DNA of 50,928 bases from Bryobacterales bacterium (GCA_003135055.1 PLDF01000245.1:1-50928), one strand, 5' to 3'; numbered from the stretch's first letter, positions 8,125 through 17,028 are shown. Program-made: numbers and translations. The notes: generated by a model from the letters alone, not told the origin.

Positions 8125-9009
8125 CTACAGGTCGATTCCGGAGAAATAAATGTCAGCGGCCCAGAATAGGAAGAATAGCACGCTGACGTAGCCGTTCATG
8201 GTGAAGAAGGCGGCGTTGACGCGCGAAAGGTCGGTGGCCTTGACCAGGCTGTGCTCATACAAGAGGAGCGCGACCACGGCGCCGACGCCGGCCACCGCCA
8301 GGACGCCGAGGTGCAGCGCATAGACCAGCATGAGCAGGCAAACGATCATCAGGACGTGCAGCATCCGCGCCACCCGCAGGGCCCCGGCGATGCCCAACGC
8401 GCGCGGAATGCTCCACAGCTCCTCGGCGGAATCGAATTCGAAATCCTGGCAGGAATAGATGACGTCGAAGCCGGCGGTCCAGCAGGTGACGGCCGCAGTG
8501 AGCCAGAGAATGCGCGGATCGAGCGAGCCCCGCACGGCGATCCACGCGGCCGCGGGGGCGATTCCGAGGCTGAAACCTAGTACCAGATGGGAAAAAGAAG
8601 TAAAGCGCTTAGTGAAGGAATAAAAAAAGATTATGGCGAGCGCCACGGGGGCCAAGCGCAGGCACAACTGGTTCAACTGGGCGGCGGCGAAAAAGAACAG
8701 GGCCGCGGCAGCCGCGACGAAAGCCCAGGCGAAGCCCCGGCTGAGCAATCCGGCGGGCAGATGGCGGCTCCTGGTGCGTGGATTGCGCGCGTCTATGTCC
8801 TGATCCACCAATCGGTTGAAGGCCATGGCCGCGGAGCGGGCGCAGACCATCGCGGCGACAATCCAGACCAGCTTGCGCCAGATGCCGCCGCCATCGAACG
8901 CGGCGTCGCGAAATGCCAGCAAAGCCCCCGTCAGAGCGAATGGCAGGGCGAAGACCGAGTGCTCGAACTTGATCATTTCGAGCGTCAGGCGGAGACGTTT
9001 CCAAATCAT
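8125..9009 (-). CDS. mqnP: UbiA-family prenyltransferase of menaquinone synthesis
   Basis: 294 residues, mostly hydrophobic, about eight membrane helices. The first prenyl-diphosphate/Mg motif is N65-x3-D69-x3-D73 (NRLVDQDIDARNPRT), and the second is YSCQDFEFD. Family knowledge: UbiA proteins attach a polyprenyl tail to an aromatic acid in the membrane. The position directly upstream of mqnE makes the futalosine-pathway enzyme MqnP the best reading, since UbiA proper would sit with ubiquinone genes. Transcription diverges from the PP2C gene at 9098. Confidence 0.85.
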   Translation of the reverse strand: MIWKRLRLTLEMIKFEHSVFALPFALTGALLAFRDAAFDGGGIWRKLVWIVAAMVCARSAAMAFNRLVDQDIDARNPRTRSRHLPAGLLSRGFAWAFVAAAAALFFFAAAQLNQLCLRLAPVALAIIFFYSFTKRFTSFSHLVLGFSLGIAPAAAWIAVRGSLDPRILWLTAAVTCWTAGFDVIYSCQDFEFDSAEELWSIPRALGIAGALRVARMLHVLMIVCLLMLVYALHLGVLAVAGVGAVVALLLYEHSLVKATDLSRVNAAFFTMNGYVSVLFFLFWAADIYFSGIDL

Positions 9010-9097
9010 GGGGCTGAAACTAACATGGTACCGCCGTTCCGCATTTGGTTAAAATTACGGTGACGGCGTGCGCCGTCTTTGAAGGGAGCCGCCCGGA

Positions 9098-9820
9098 ATG
9101 CTGGATGCCTTCGCGCTGTCGGACAAAGGCTGCGTCAGGAGCAACAACGAGGATTACTGCTTGATTGAGCCGGAGCTTGGGCTGTATGTTCTGGCCGACG
9201 GCATGGGCGGAGCTAACGCCGGGGAGCGGGCTTCGCGCCTGGCGGTGGACACCGTGGCGGAAGCGGTGCTGATGGCCCAACATCGCGATTCTCAAGTGCT
9301 GCTGACCGCGGTGGAAGAAGCCAACCGGCGGGTGCTCGACGCCGCGCGGCAGGACATTGCGCTGGAGGGCATGGGCACAACGCTGGTGGCGGCTCTCGAA
9401 ATCGGAGAGGATTTGTGCATCGCCAGCGTGGGCGATAGCCGCGCGTACCTGATGGACGATGCGGGGCTGCGCGCCATTACCGACGATCAAACGTGGGTCA
9501 ACGAAGTGGGCCGGCCGTTGGGCCTCGACGAAGAGAGCCTCAAGAACCACCCCATGCGTCACGTTCTGACTATGGCTATTGGGGCCAGCGCGCCGCTGAC
9601 AGTAAACTGCTATTCCGTGCCGCTGACGCCGGGAGCGCTGGTGCTGATCTGCAGCGACGGGCTGCATGGCGTGGTGGAGCCGCAGAAGCTGGCGGAGATT
9701 TTGCAAGGCGGGCACGACGGGGTGGGGCTGGAGGAGAGCTGCCGGCAGTTGATTGAGGCGGCGAAGGATGCGGGCGGGCCGGATAATGTGACTACGGTGC
9801 TGGTAAGGAAGCCGCGGTGA
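9098..9820 (+). CDS. PP2C-type protein serine/threonine phosphatase
   Basis: 240 residues. The metal-binding motifs of bacterial PP2C (PrpC/Stp) are all present: SNNEDY (D19), LADGMGG (D34), the GMGTT block, SVGDSRAYL, ICSDGLHGV and GPDNVTTVLV. Single soluble domain with no membrane segment, so a cytoplasmic phosphatase. In other bacteria such enzymes reverse Hanks-type kinases; no intact kinase is in the window, only a fossil at 17.6 kb. Start ATG 9098 has GGGAG about ten bases upstream. Confidence 0.9.
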   Translation: MLDAFALSDKGCVRSNNEDYCLIEPELGLYVLADGMGGANAGERASRLAVDTVAEAVLMAQHRDSQVLLTAVEEANRRVLDAARQDIALEGMGTTLVAALEIGEDLCIASVGDSRAYLMDDAGLRAITDDQTWVNEVGRPLGLDEESLKNHPMRHVLTMAIGASAPLTVNCYSVPLTPGALVLICSDGLHGVVEPQKLAEILQGGHDGVGLEESCRQLIEAAKDAGGPDNVTTVLVRKPR

Positions 9821-9887
9821 CATCAAGGCAGCGACGGCGGCGCAGTTGAGCGTTGCGGCCAACTCGACACTGTCCGCGAACGGTGCT

Positions 9888-10277
9888 TCATAGAAATACT
9901 TCGACTGGCATGCGGAACGGTTCCGCCAGTTGTTTCGCCTGGGCTTTGCCGATGCTGCGTTTGCCGCTCAGAATCTCCGATACGCGACTCTTGGGCAGAG
10001 TCTCCCAGAGGGCGCTCGGCTTCATGTTGTTTTCTTCCAAGAGATGGCTCAGTATGATGTGGGGTTCGGCTTTTGGTAGAGGATGCACCCGGTCTTCATA
10101 CTCTTCGATCACAATGCTGAGCAGTTCGAGAAGGCGCCCTTCTTCTTCGGACAGGGTCGCTTCGGGCGTTTCCATGAGGCGCTTCGCCGCGTCGAGCAGT
10201 CTGCTGTACTCCGCCTTCGTCCGGATGACCACAGGCCTGGTTTCGCTGGGGAGTTCATCGAGTAGTGCGGTGCTCAT
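9888..10277 (-). CDS. higA: HigA-type antitoxin, probably orphan
   Basis: 129 residues. The N-terminal half is helical (RTKAEYSRLLDAAKRLMET). The C-terminal helix-turn-helix is ILSHLLEENNMKPSALWE with RVSEILSGKRSIGKAQAKQL, typical of HigA/YgjM antitoxins. Its ATG overlaps the stop codon of the preceding frame as ATGA, the usual higBA arrangement. Only the last 16 codons of higB are left upstream. Family knowledge: HigA binds HigB and represses its own operon. With the toxin gone it may act only as a DNA-binding regulator. Confidence 0.8.
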   Translation of the reverse strand: MSTALLDELPSETRPVVIRTKAEYSRLLDAAKRLMETPEATLSEEEGRLLELLSIVIEEYEDRVHPLPKAEPHIILSHLLEENNMKPSALWETLPKSRVSEILSGKRSIGKAQAKQLAEPFRMPVEVFL

Positions 10278-10324
10278 TTCCAGTTGTTCTTATCGTACTC
10301 CGCGTGTGTGAGGATCTGCCGGCC
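10274..10324 (-). pseudogene. Stub of a HigB toxin gene
   Basis: Read on the minus strand these bases encode GRQILTHAEYDKNNWK and stop. This matches the C-terminus of HigB-family mRNA interferases (pattern RHVLTHAEYD..WK). Upstream the frame stays open for about 17 more codons, but the sequence (RRSVYYRPGDDDRRSVY) is repetitive and not HigB-like, then a stop comes at 10376. The rest of the toxin has been deleted or replaced. Confidence 0.7.
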
Positions 10325-10484
10325 ATAGACGCTGCGGCGATCATCATCGCCTGGGCGGTAGTAAACGCTACGGCGTCAGGGGAGATCCATCAGCAGACCT
10401 GCACCTGTGAGCAATGCGCGTTAGGAAGCCAAGTGGCGGCGTCAAGAGGTTTCAACGACCGAGAGGCTTTCGTGGATGGTCACA

Positions 10485-11300
10485 TCATCTGTCGTTAGAA
10501 GTTAGGCGCCACTTTATACGGGTGTAGGCGATCCGGAAGCCTCTCCGCTCGGCATTGCGCTGGGAGTCGCTCCCGGCCGCGGCAACCATCATGGCTAAAT
10601 CACAGCCGTGGTCGAAGGCATATCGCATGCGCTCCCGCAGAAGCGCGCCCTGCAACCCGCGACGTCGCATCTCCGGAACTGATGCCGCACCGGCGAATAG
10701 GGCAACTCCCTTATGAATACAAAGCGAGCCCGCGGCTCCGGGTTGGCCATCGAACTCGGCGAGGAAGCACGGACTCTGCTCGCGCGCTGCGGAAATGGCG
10801 GTGGTTTGCAGAAAGAAGCCGAGAAGTTCCGGATGTTCGTGGGTCCAGCCCTTTGCGCTTGTGTCAGTCCATAGCTGCGCTTCGTCCGGACCTACTACAT
10901 GCACTCTTACGTTGGGGTGGTCATCATCCGCCGGTTTCTCGATAGGCCGATACATGACGTTGCTTATCTCTATTGGCTGGTACCGACGAGAGCAGAGCAA
11001 GCTTAGGGCAGCCACGCCCGCATATGGGCTCACCTCGTGATCCACCTGCGCTCCGCGGTCGAGGAAAAAGCGCTCGATCACATCCAGCGAAGCGCCGCTT
11101 AGTTCCTCGAAGATGCCGAGTCCGAAAGTCTGAGTGACGGGCGAGCCGATACCGTCGAAGACGGCGTAGGCTCCTGAAAATTGCATCCACTCGGAACTGC
11201 TGTCGGGGAAGAGGCGGCGACGGGTGTCCGCGAACTGGGCGCAGGCGTGCCCCTCCGCTCGCTCCAAACGCCGAGAGAGTGCAAGGTCTGAGAATTGCAT
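10485..11300 (-). CDS. GNAT-family N-acetyltransferase (paralogue 1)
   Basis: 271 residues. The acetyl-CoA-binding motif of the GNAT fold is in the last third (ASVPEMRRRGLQGALLRERM), followed by GSDSQRNAERRGFRIAYTRI, the usual strand 5/6 end. The N-terminal 130 residues (FSDLALSRRLERAEG ... ISNVMYRP) form a second GNAT-like or accessory half. The gene at 11624 has the same architecture and end motif, so the two are tandem paralogues. Substrate unknown. Start ATG 11300 is set by alignment with the paralogue's MFADLALARRIERAD. Confidence 0.75.
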   Translation of the reverse strand: MQFSDLALSRRLERAEGHACAQFADTRRRLFPDSSSEWMQFSGAYAVFDGIGSPVTQTFGLGIFEELSGASLDVIERFFLDRGAQVDHEVSPYAGVAALSLLCSRRYQPIEISNVMYRPIEKPADDDHPNVRVHVVGPDEAQLWTDTSAKGWTHEHPELLGFFLQTTAISAAREQSPCFLAEFDGQPGAAGSLCIHKGVALFAGAASVPEMRRRGLQGALLRERMRYAFDHGCDLAMMVAAAGSDSQRNAERRGFRIAYTRIKWRLTSNDR

Positions 11301-11623
11301 CGCGTTCGGCTATCGTACACGTCGCCGAAGTTAGGAGCAAGGTCCGCGTCGCTCTTAGTTCTCGGCCCAAGCGGCTATCGCGGCTCGCTCCGAACCAAAT
11401 ACGCCACCATGGCCGTAACGTAACGTCGACTCCGCGGAAGCGCATGAACCGCTGCTTGACGATCACCCGCGATTAGTCGCGCAGCGTTTACTAACCGCCT
11501 GGGCCGGCGATTCAAACTGACCCTCTGCCGAAGACCGTAAAGTCCTCCACGCTGTCGGCGTGCCGGAAATCCTCGCGCACGCCGGCGGCCAGTGGCTTCG
11601 CCGGTGATCCGCGCGATGAAGAG
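11301..11623. other. Spacer between the two acetyltransferase genes
   Basis: About 320 bp without a supported gene. On the minus strand, bases about 11515-11615 translate to GSPAKPLAAGVREDFRHADS and then a stop; this looks like a coding relic but I cannot place it. A 20-bp segment near 11485 (AGCGTTTACTAACCGCC) recurs in similar form at about 10352-10375. Confidence 0.35.
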
Positions 11624-12400
11624 TCATGCCGCCGCTAAAGTCACCTTCGTATAGACCACTCCGAACCCCATGCGCTCGTAATTGCGCTGCGATTGGCTTC
11701 CGGGCAGCGTCGAGGCTGTCGCCAGATCACAGCCCTGCGCTAGCGCTTCGTTCAAGCGCGCGGCGATCAGCTCGCGTTGCAGGCCCAGGCGGCGGAACCG
11801 CGCGATGACGCCATCGGCGCATAACGTTGCCAGGCCGTCGCGCACGGTCAGCGCCGCGCCCGCGCCGGCCGCACCATCCACCGACGCCAGATAGCATATC
11901 GCGCCGGACATGCGGAACAGGTCGCGGCCGATATCCATCTCCTCGTCCGTCAGCTCCGCCGTTTCGAAAAAGCCTTCGCCCAGCACGTGCGCCCACACGT
12001 CGTCTTCGCCCGCGATGGCGCGGCGCACGCGCGGCGTGAACGTAATCTCCATCCCCGCGAGGCGCCGTACCAGCACATTGTTGAATTCGGTGATGCGATA
12101 GCCGCGCTGGCCGAGGGCTTCAAACAGGGCGGCGTCGGCCAGCGGCGAAAGATCGAACGTAACCGGCGCGCCGCGGCTGCGGAAGAATGCCTCGATGCCG
12201 CTCAATTCGGCGTCCCGCACCGGCCCATCGAGGCCAATGCCTACGGCGTGGGTGAGCGGCGACGCGGCGCCGACGAACACCGCCACGCCGCCGCCCGCGT
12301 CGAGCGTCGCGGAGCCCGGATGCGCCGGGGCGCCGGCCTTCGCGTTGATGGCGTCGGCTCTTTCGATGCGCCGGGCCAGTGCAAGGTCGGCGAACATCAT
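11624..12400 (-). CDS. GNAT-family N-acetyltransferase (paralogue 2)
   Basis: 258 residues with the same layout as its neighbour. The N-terminus FADLALARRIERADAINAK is followed by a middle part (FDLSPLADAALFEALGQRGY) and the GNAT acetyl-CoA motif DGVIARFRRLGLQRELIAAR. The end is GSQSQRNYERMGFGVVYTKV. The two genes share the direction and probably arose by tandem duplication with considerable divergence. The substrate is not predictable. The ATG at 12400 is preferred to the adjacent ATG at 12397 only by position. The 5' end faces the copper genes across a 77 bp divergent spacer. Confidence 0.75.
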   Translation of the reverse strand: MMFADLALARRIERADAINAKAGAPAHPGSATLDAGGGVAVFVGAASPLTHAVGIGLDGPVRDAELSGIEAFFRSRGAPVTFDLSPLADAALFEALGQRGYRITEFNNVLVRRLAGMEITFTPRVRRAIAGEDDVWAHVLGEGFFETAELTDEEMDIGRDLFRMSGAICYLASVDGAAGAGAALTVRDGLATLCADGVIARFRRLGLQRELIAARLNEALAQGCDLATASTLPGSQSQRNYERMGFGVVYTKVTLAAA

Positions 12401-12412
12401 TGCGGCTTCTCC

Positions 12413-12450
12413 CGTGACTGCTTTTCCCGCGACGGCTTTTCCTGTGACAA
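12413..12450. repeat. Two and a half tandem 15-bp units in a divergent promoter region
   Basis: CGTGACTGCTTTTCC is followed directly by CGCGACGGCTTTTCC and a partial third unit TGTGAC. It lies between the start of the acetyltransferase and the start of the copper chaperone gene. It could carry a regulator site for either side, but no known copper-regulator operator was recognised. Confidence 0.5.
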
Positions 12451-12477
12451 TCCGGCCGGAAGGCGCATCATATAAGT

Positions 12478-12690
12478 ATGGCCGTCGAAACCTTGAACCT
12501 ATCCGTGCGCGGAATGACCTGCGCCAATTGCGCCCGCAGCGTGGAGCGGAAGCTTGGGGGCGTTCCCGGCGTGACCAAAGCCAGCGTGAGTTTAGAGGCG
12601 GCGAGCGCTACCGTCGAGTATGACACGGAGCTTGTGAAGCCCGAAATGTTCGCCAAAGCCGTGCGCGAACTGGGCTACGAGGCCGCGTGA
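12478..12690 (+). CDS. CopZ-like heavy-metal-binding protein
   Basis: 70 residues, a single HMA domain: LSVRGMTCANCARSVERKL with the metal-binding GMTCANC at residues 12-18, VPGVTKASVSLEAASATVEY and a closing ELGYEAA. Its length and the absence of membrane segments fit a cytoplasmic copper chaperone. Its stop overlaps the GTG start of copA (GTGA), so the two are translationally coupled. The HMA domain of the ATPase is similar, which suggests it arose from an ATPase with two HMA domains or by duplication. Confidence 0.85.
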   Translation: MAVETLNLSVRGMTCANCARSVERKLGGVPGVTKASVSLEAASATVEYDTELVKPEMFAKAVRELGYEAA

Positions 12691-14705
12691 AGGTTGTCAC
12701 CGCGGAACGTTTGGATCTGCCTGTTTCCGGGATGACCTGCGCCGCCTGCGCGCGCGCGATCGAGAACACGCTGGCCGCGACTCCGGGCGTGGAACGGGCG
12801 CGCGTGAACCTGGCCACCAACACGGCGACTGTGGAATACGACGCGGCCCGGGTGGGGAGACCCGCCATGGTCCACGCCATCGAAGAGTTGGGCTACGGCG
12901 TGCCGGAAGGGGCTGCGGAGGCACCTGTATATGGGAAGCGACTGGCAGTGGCGGCGGTGTTTGCGGCGCCGGTGGTGCTCTTGGGCATGCTGCACACGGC
13001 GCCGTGGATGCAACTCGCGCTCACGCTTCCGGTAGTGTTCTACGCCGGCGCGCCTTTCTACACCGCCGCGTGGAGCGCGCTTCGGCACAAGTCCGCCAAC
13101 ATGAATTCGCTGATCGCGCTGGGCACGGGGGCGGCGTTCCTGTATTCGGTCTACGAAACCATGCGCGGCGGGCACGAGGTTTACTTCGAAGCGGCCACCG
13201 CCATTATCGCGCTGGTGCTCACGGGCCGCACCCTCGAAGCACGCGCGCGCGCCAAGGCTTCCGAGGCCATTCGCAAGTTGATGGACCTGCAGCCGCCTAC
13301 CGCGCGCGTGATCCGCAATGGCGCCGAAATCGATGCGCCGGTGGAAGAGGTGAAGGCCGGCGACACGGTTGCCGTGCGTCCCGGCGAGCGCCTGCCGGTG
13401 GATGGCACGGTGCTCGATGGCGAATCGGCCGTGGATGAATCGATGCTCACCGGCGAAAGCATGCCGGTGGACAAGCGGCCGGGCTCGACGGTGTTCGCGG
13501 GGACCATCAACCGCTCGGGAGCGTTCCGGTATTCCGCCGCCAAGGGTGGGCGCGGCACGGTGTTGCAGCGCATGATCGAGCTGGTGAAAGAGGCGCAGGG
13601 CTCGCGCGCGCCGGTGGCGCGGCTGGCGGACGTGGTTAGCGCCTGGTTCACCGTGGGCGTGCTGATCGCAGCGCTGATTACGTTCGCGGCGTGGATGTTC
13701 TTCGCGCCTGCCGGGGTGGCGCTGATCGACGCCGTAGCGGTGCTGATTATCGCGTGCCCTTGCGCGCTGGGTCTGGCGACGCCGGTGGCGATCATGGTGG
13801 GAACCGGGCGCGCGGCCGGGCGGGGCATCCTGATCAAGGGTGGCGAAGCGCTCGAAATGGCGCGGCGCATCGATACGGTGGTGTTCGATAAGACCGGCAC
13901 GATTACGCAAGGCAAGGCGCGCGTTACGCGCATCGTTGCGGCGCCTGGATTTACCGAAGCCGAGCTGCTGCGCCTGGCGGCCTCGGCCGAACGTCACTCG
14001 GAGCATCCTATTGGGAAGGCGATTGTGGAGGAGGCGGCCGCGCGCGGCATCGCGCTCGAAGAGGCGCGGGAGTTCACGGCTCTGCCCGGACGCGGCGTGC
14101 GCGCCATGGTGGGCGGACGCCTGGTGGAAGCCGGGCGCGCGATCACCGTGGACGGCGTGCCCGCCGGTTTTATCGAGGTGGCCGATTCGATCAAGCCGGA
14201 AGCCGCGGAAACGGTGCGCCGGCTGCGCGCCATGGGCCTTGACGTGTGGATGATCACCGGCGACCGGCAGGCCACGGCCGATGCTATCGCGCGCGAAGCC
14301 GGCATCGACCAGGTGCTGGCGGAAGTTCTGCCCGAGCGAAAGGTGGAAGAGCTGAAGAAGCTGCAAGCCGCCGGCAAGCGCGTCGCCATGGTGGGCGACG
14401 GCATCAACGACGCGCCCGCGTTGGCGCAGGCCGACTTGGGAATGGCGATCGGCGCCGGCACGGACATCGCGATGGAAGCCGCCGATGTCACATTGATGCG
14501 CGGCGACCTGCTGAGCGTGGTGGAGGCGATCGAGCTTTCGCGCCGGACGATGCGGATCATCCGGCAGAATCTCTTCTGGGCGTTCGCCTACAATGCGGTG
14601 GGGATTCCGGTGGCCGCGCTGGGGCTGCTTTCGCCGATGGTGGCATCGGCGGCCATGGCGCTATCGAGCGTGACGGTGGTGATGAACAGCTTGCGGCTGC
14701 GGTGA
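12687..14705 (+). CDS. copA: Copper-translocating P1B-type ATPase
   Basis: 672 residues from GTG 12687. One N-terminal HMA domain (GMTCAAC, residues 15-21) is followed by the membrane pair and actuator domain (MLTGES). Transmembrane CPC is at 357-359 (CPCALGLATP), the phosphorylated aspartate is D401 in DKTGTIT, HP is at 440-441 (SEHPIGKAI) and GDGINDAPAL is near 570. The C-terminal helix ends with MNSLRLR. CPC with these ends is the Cu(I)-exporting class. ATP-driven export across the inner membrane; the coupled CopZ-like protein delivers the metal. No regulator gene is adjacent. Confidence 0.95.
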   Translation: MKVVTAERLDLPVSGMTCAACARAIENTLAATPGVERARVNLATNTATVEYDAARVGRPAMVHAIEELGYGVPEGAAEAPVYGKRLAVAAVFAAPVVLLGMLHTAPWMQLALTLPVVFYAGAPFYTAAWSALRHKSANMNSLIALGTGAAFLYSVYETMRGGHEVYFEAATAIIALVLTGRTLEARARAKASEAIRKLMDLQPPTARVIRNGAEIDAPVEEVKAGDTVAVRPGERLPVDGTVLDGESAVDESMLTGESMPVDKRPGSTVFAGTINRSGAFRYSAAKGGRGTVLQRMIELVKEAQGSRAPVARLADVVSAWFTVGVLIAALITFAAWMFFAPAGVALIDAVAVLIIACPCALGLATPVAIMVGTGRAAGRGILIKGGEALEMARRIDTVVFDKTGTITQGKARVTRIVAAPGFTEAELLRLAASAERHSEHPIGKAIVEEAAARGIALEEAREFTALPGRGVRAMVGGRLVEAGRAITVDGVPAGFIEVADSIKPEAAETVRRLRAMGLDVWMITGDRQATADAIAREAGIDQVLAEVLPERKVEELKKLQAAGKRVAMVGDGINDAPALAQADLGMAIGAGTDIAMEAADVTLMRGDLLSVVEAIELSRRTMRIIRQNLFWAFAYNAVGIPVAALGLLSPMVASAAMALSSVTVVMNSLRLR

Positions 14706-14807
14706 GCGGGTGCTCGGGCAATGCCGGTTGGTGGGCGCCAACCTAAAGGTTGCGGGGATATCTTCCGATAGAGCCTAAAGCATGAGCCTTTTCCCTAAGG
14801 AGCGAGA

Positions 14808-15758
14808 TTGAACCGGCAACTCTCACAGCAGGAAATCGACGCCGTATTCCAAAATCTTCAGGACCGTAAGCGCGAGACCCCGGCGGCCAAGTTCGATTTC
14901 CGCCGGCCCGACCGCATTCCGAAATCGCAGGTGCGCGCCATTCATCTATTGCACGATACCTTCGTGCGCAACGTGGTTTCGAGCCTGTCGGCTTACCTGC
15001 GGTCCTATCTGACGGTGAATCTGGTGAGCGTGGAGCAGCTTTCCTACGCCGAATTCCTGGACGGGCTGCCTTCGCCGACGTGCATGGTCTCGCTGGGACT
15101 AAAACCCTACGACGGCAATGGCGTGCTGGAGTTGAACCCGTCGCTGGTGTTTCCCATCCTTGAAATGCTGCTGGGTGGAAACGGAAAGTCGTCGGGCGCC
15201 ATCCAGCGCGAGATCACGGAGATCGAACAGAGACTGCTGGACGGGCTTTTCCGCATCATTCTGAACGATCTGCGCGAGGCCTGGAAAGGCGTCACCGAAG
15301 TGGATTTCACCATTGAAGCGATGGAAACGGAGCCGCAACTGCTGCACATCCTCGCGCCCAATGAGGCGGTGGTCTCGATCGGCGTTGAAATCCGCATGGG
15401 CGATACGGTGGGCATGATGAATATCGCGCTGCCCTCGATCGTGATCAAGATGATGCGGCAGAAGTTCGATCAGCAATGGCTGGTGAGAAAGACGCAGGCC
15501 ACGGAGGCGGAACAGGCGCGCGGGCTGCGCATGCTCCAGGAAGCGTCGCTGACGCTCGAAGCGCGCCTGGAAGGGCCGCGGCTTTCGGTCCGCGATTTTC
15601 TGAATCTGGAAGAGGGATTTTTGCTGACGTTCGACTTGCCGATTGAACACCCGGTTGAGCTGACGGTGAACGGCGAGCGGAAGTTCTCGGCGCAGGTAGT
15701 GAGTACGGGCAAGAAACGGGCTTGTCTGGTGGAGGAGGTTCGGCCGGGCAAGGCTTAG
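14808..15758 (+). CDS. fliM: Flagellar motor switch protein FliM
   Basis: 316 residues. Start TTG 14808, supported by TAAGGAG five bases upstream and by the N-terminal CheY-binding peptide LSQQEIDAVF directly after it. The FliM middle domain (VRAIHLLHDTFVRNVVSSLS ... LEMLLGGNGKS) and the C-terminal FliN-like domain (VRDFLNLEEGFLLTFDLP) are complete. Family knowledge: forms the C-ring with FliG and FliN and sets rotation sense. No other flagellar gene is in the window, so fliM is detached from its usual operon here. The organism is probably motile or keeps a flagellar export apparatus. Confidence 0.93.
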   Translation: MNRQLSQQEIDAVFQNLQDRKRETPAAKFDFRRPDRIPKSQVRAIHLLHDTFVRNVVSSLSAYLRSYLTVNLVSVEQLSYAEFLDGLPSPTCMVSLGLKPYDGNGVLELNPSLVFPILEMLLGGNGKSSGAIQREITEIEQRLLDGLFRIILNDLREAWKGVTEVDFTIEAMETEPQLLHILAPNEAVVSIGVEIRMGDTVGMMNIALPSIVIKMMRQKFDQQWLVRKTQATEAEQARGLRMLQEASLTLEARLEGPRLSVRDFLNLEEGFLLTFDLPIEHPVELTVNGERKFSAQVVSTGKKRACLVEEVRPGKA

Positions 15759-16179
15759 GACTTGTTACGAAATGACCGTGGCATCTCGACGTGGCGCACG
15801 CAGGAGCGCGCGCCGTGCCGATACTCCCGATACGAGCTCGCGGCGTTCGCGGAAGGACGGAAGCGCGTTTTCACAAGGCTGAACCTTGGACGCACGGGCG
15901 CAGAGGGCGCCACGACGGAACGCTTCAGGACAAGATCAGGGAAGGCGGCAAGGGCACTCGAACGCGAAAACCGCCGGGCTTTTACGACCGGCGCAACGAC
16001 GACATCGGCGTGGAGGAAGTTGAGCGGATCGGGATTTAAATGCAATGGACGGCTTCGCCGAGTCCCAGTAGGGGGCGTTGCTGCAAGGCGACGCCGGCAT
16101 CGGGTTAACATTCATTATTTCTCCTCGTGAGGATGAGACGCAGGTTTCATCGGCCGGCTAACGCTGCACGCCGCTAAGA
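15759..16179. other. Gene-free spacer with repeat relics
   Basis: 420 bp between fliM and the barrel gene (convergent). ORFs here are short and composition-driven. GTGGCGCACGCAGGAG at about 15790 and AAGCGCGTTTTCACAAGGC at about 15863 resemble parts of repeat family C (6877, 45890), now degraded. Confidence 0.45.
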
Positions 16180-17028
16180 TCAGTTCTTAAATGGCTGACC
16201 GGACAGCATTGCGTCTCCTGCAGTCTTCTTCTTATCGTTTCCCCAGGTTTTGTAGAGGCCGAGATACCCGTAGGTCTCCGTTTGCCCCGCGATGGAGTGT
16301 CCGTATGCGAACAGCAATTGGAGGCCGGGAGACTTAAAGTGGTAATAGCCGCCTATGTCAATTAGAGTCGAGGGTTGTGTCTGAGGAGTGGCGAACCCTT
16401 CTCGCGCGTGAGAAAAGATCTCGGCGGACAATTCGAGCTTCTTATTGATTTCCCGCTTAACGAGGTATCCACCGTAAAGATAGTTGCGATACTGATCTTG
16501 TTTGTTGATGACGTATCCAAGACCGCCGACAAGGCTCCAGGGTCCGAACTCCTTCTCTACCCAAATCGGCAGCTTGTACCACACCCGGCCTACGCCGAGA
16601 CCCCGGGAATAATTCCCGGTCGGAAGTTCGAGCATGGTAAACGAGCCGATCTGCGGGCGGTGCTTCGTTTGTTTCACGAAACCGTACTTCACCCCCAGTT
16701 CCATATCCGTCAGGCCAAAGGCACTGCGGCCCTTTCCGCCCGGAGCATAAATAGGATTATTCGATGGAAGAACGGCCCCAAGGGGCACGATCACATGAAG
16801 CTGTACGTTAGGAATGGCTCCCCAGTTGAATTCAAATGCCGGCCCGACCGGGTCAAGCTCTACCGGAGTGCCTCCCACGCCCCCGAAGATATAGGCCTCG
16901 TAATGCCCAAGATCAACCGGCGTCGGGTCGTCAGTTTGGAATGGAGGCCCCGCCTGCGCCCACAGGTTTGAAGCGGTCAGGAGAAGGAGGACGAACAGCG
17001 TTGGGGAGCACTTGCTGTGGATCCTCAT
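16180..17028 (-). CDS. Predicted outer-membrane beta-barrel protein
   Basis: 282 residues with a signal peptide (LFVLLLLTASNLWAQA). The mature part starts GPPFQTDDPTPVDLGHYEAY, a pattern seen in secreted or outer-membrane proteins of the phenol-degradation-MetA/transporter type. Alternating strands with many Tyr, Gly and Trp follow (VWYKLPIWVEKEFGPWSLVG, YNYLYGGYLV-like blocks). I infer an outer-membrane barrel; the ligand is unknown. A/T use at third positions is somewhat higher than in copA or fliM. Start ATG 17028 is set by the signal peptide. Confidence 0.7.
   Translation of the reverse strand: MRIHSKCSPTLFVLLLLTASNLWAQAGPPFQTDDPTPVDLGHYEAYIFGGVGGTPVELDPVGPAFEFNWGAIPNVQLHVIVPLGAVLPSNNPIYAPGGKGRSAFGLTDMELGVKYGFVKQTKHRPQIGSFTMLELPTGNYSRGLGVGRVWYKLPIWVEKEFGPWSLVGGLGYVINKQDQYRNYLYGGYLVKREINKKLELSAEIFSHAREGFATPQTQPSTLIDIGGYYHFKSPGLQLLFAYGHSIAGQTETYGYLGLYKTWGNDKKKTAGDAMLSGQPFKN

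Noticed and set aside
10265..10498. 77-codon + strand ORF over the higB stub
   Set aside because: It is the shadow of the toxin relic on the other strand; no domain.
12675..14366. 563-codon open frame opposite copA
   Set aside because: Antisense to an unambiguous P-type ATPase; the translation is rich in His/Arg and has no domain.
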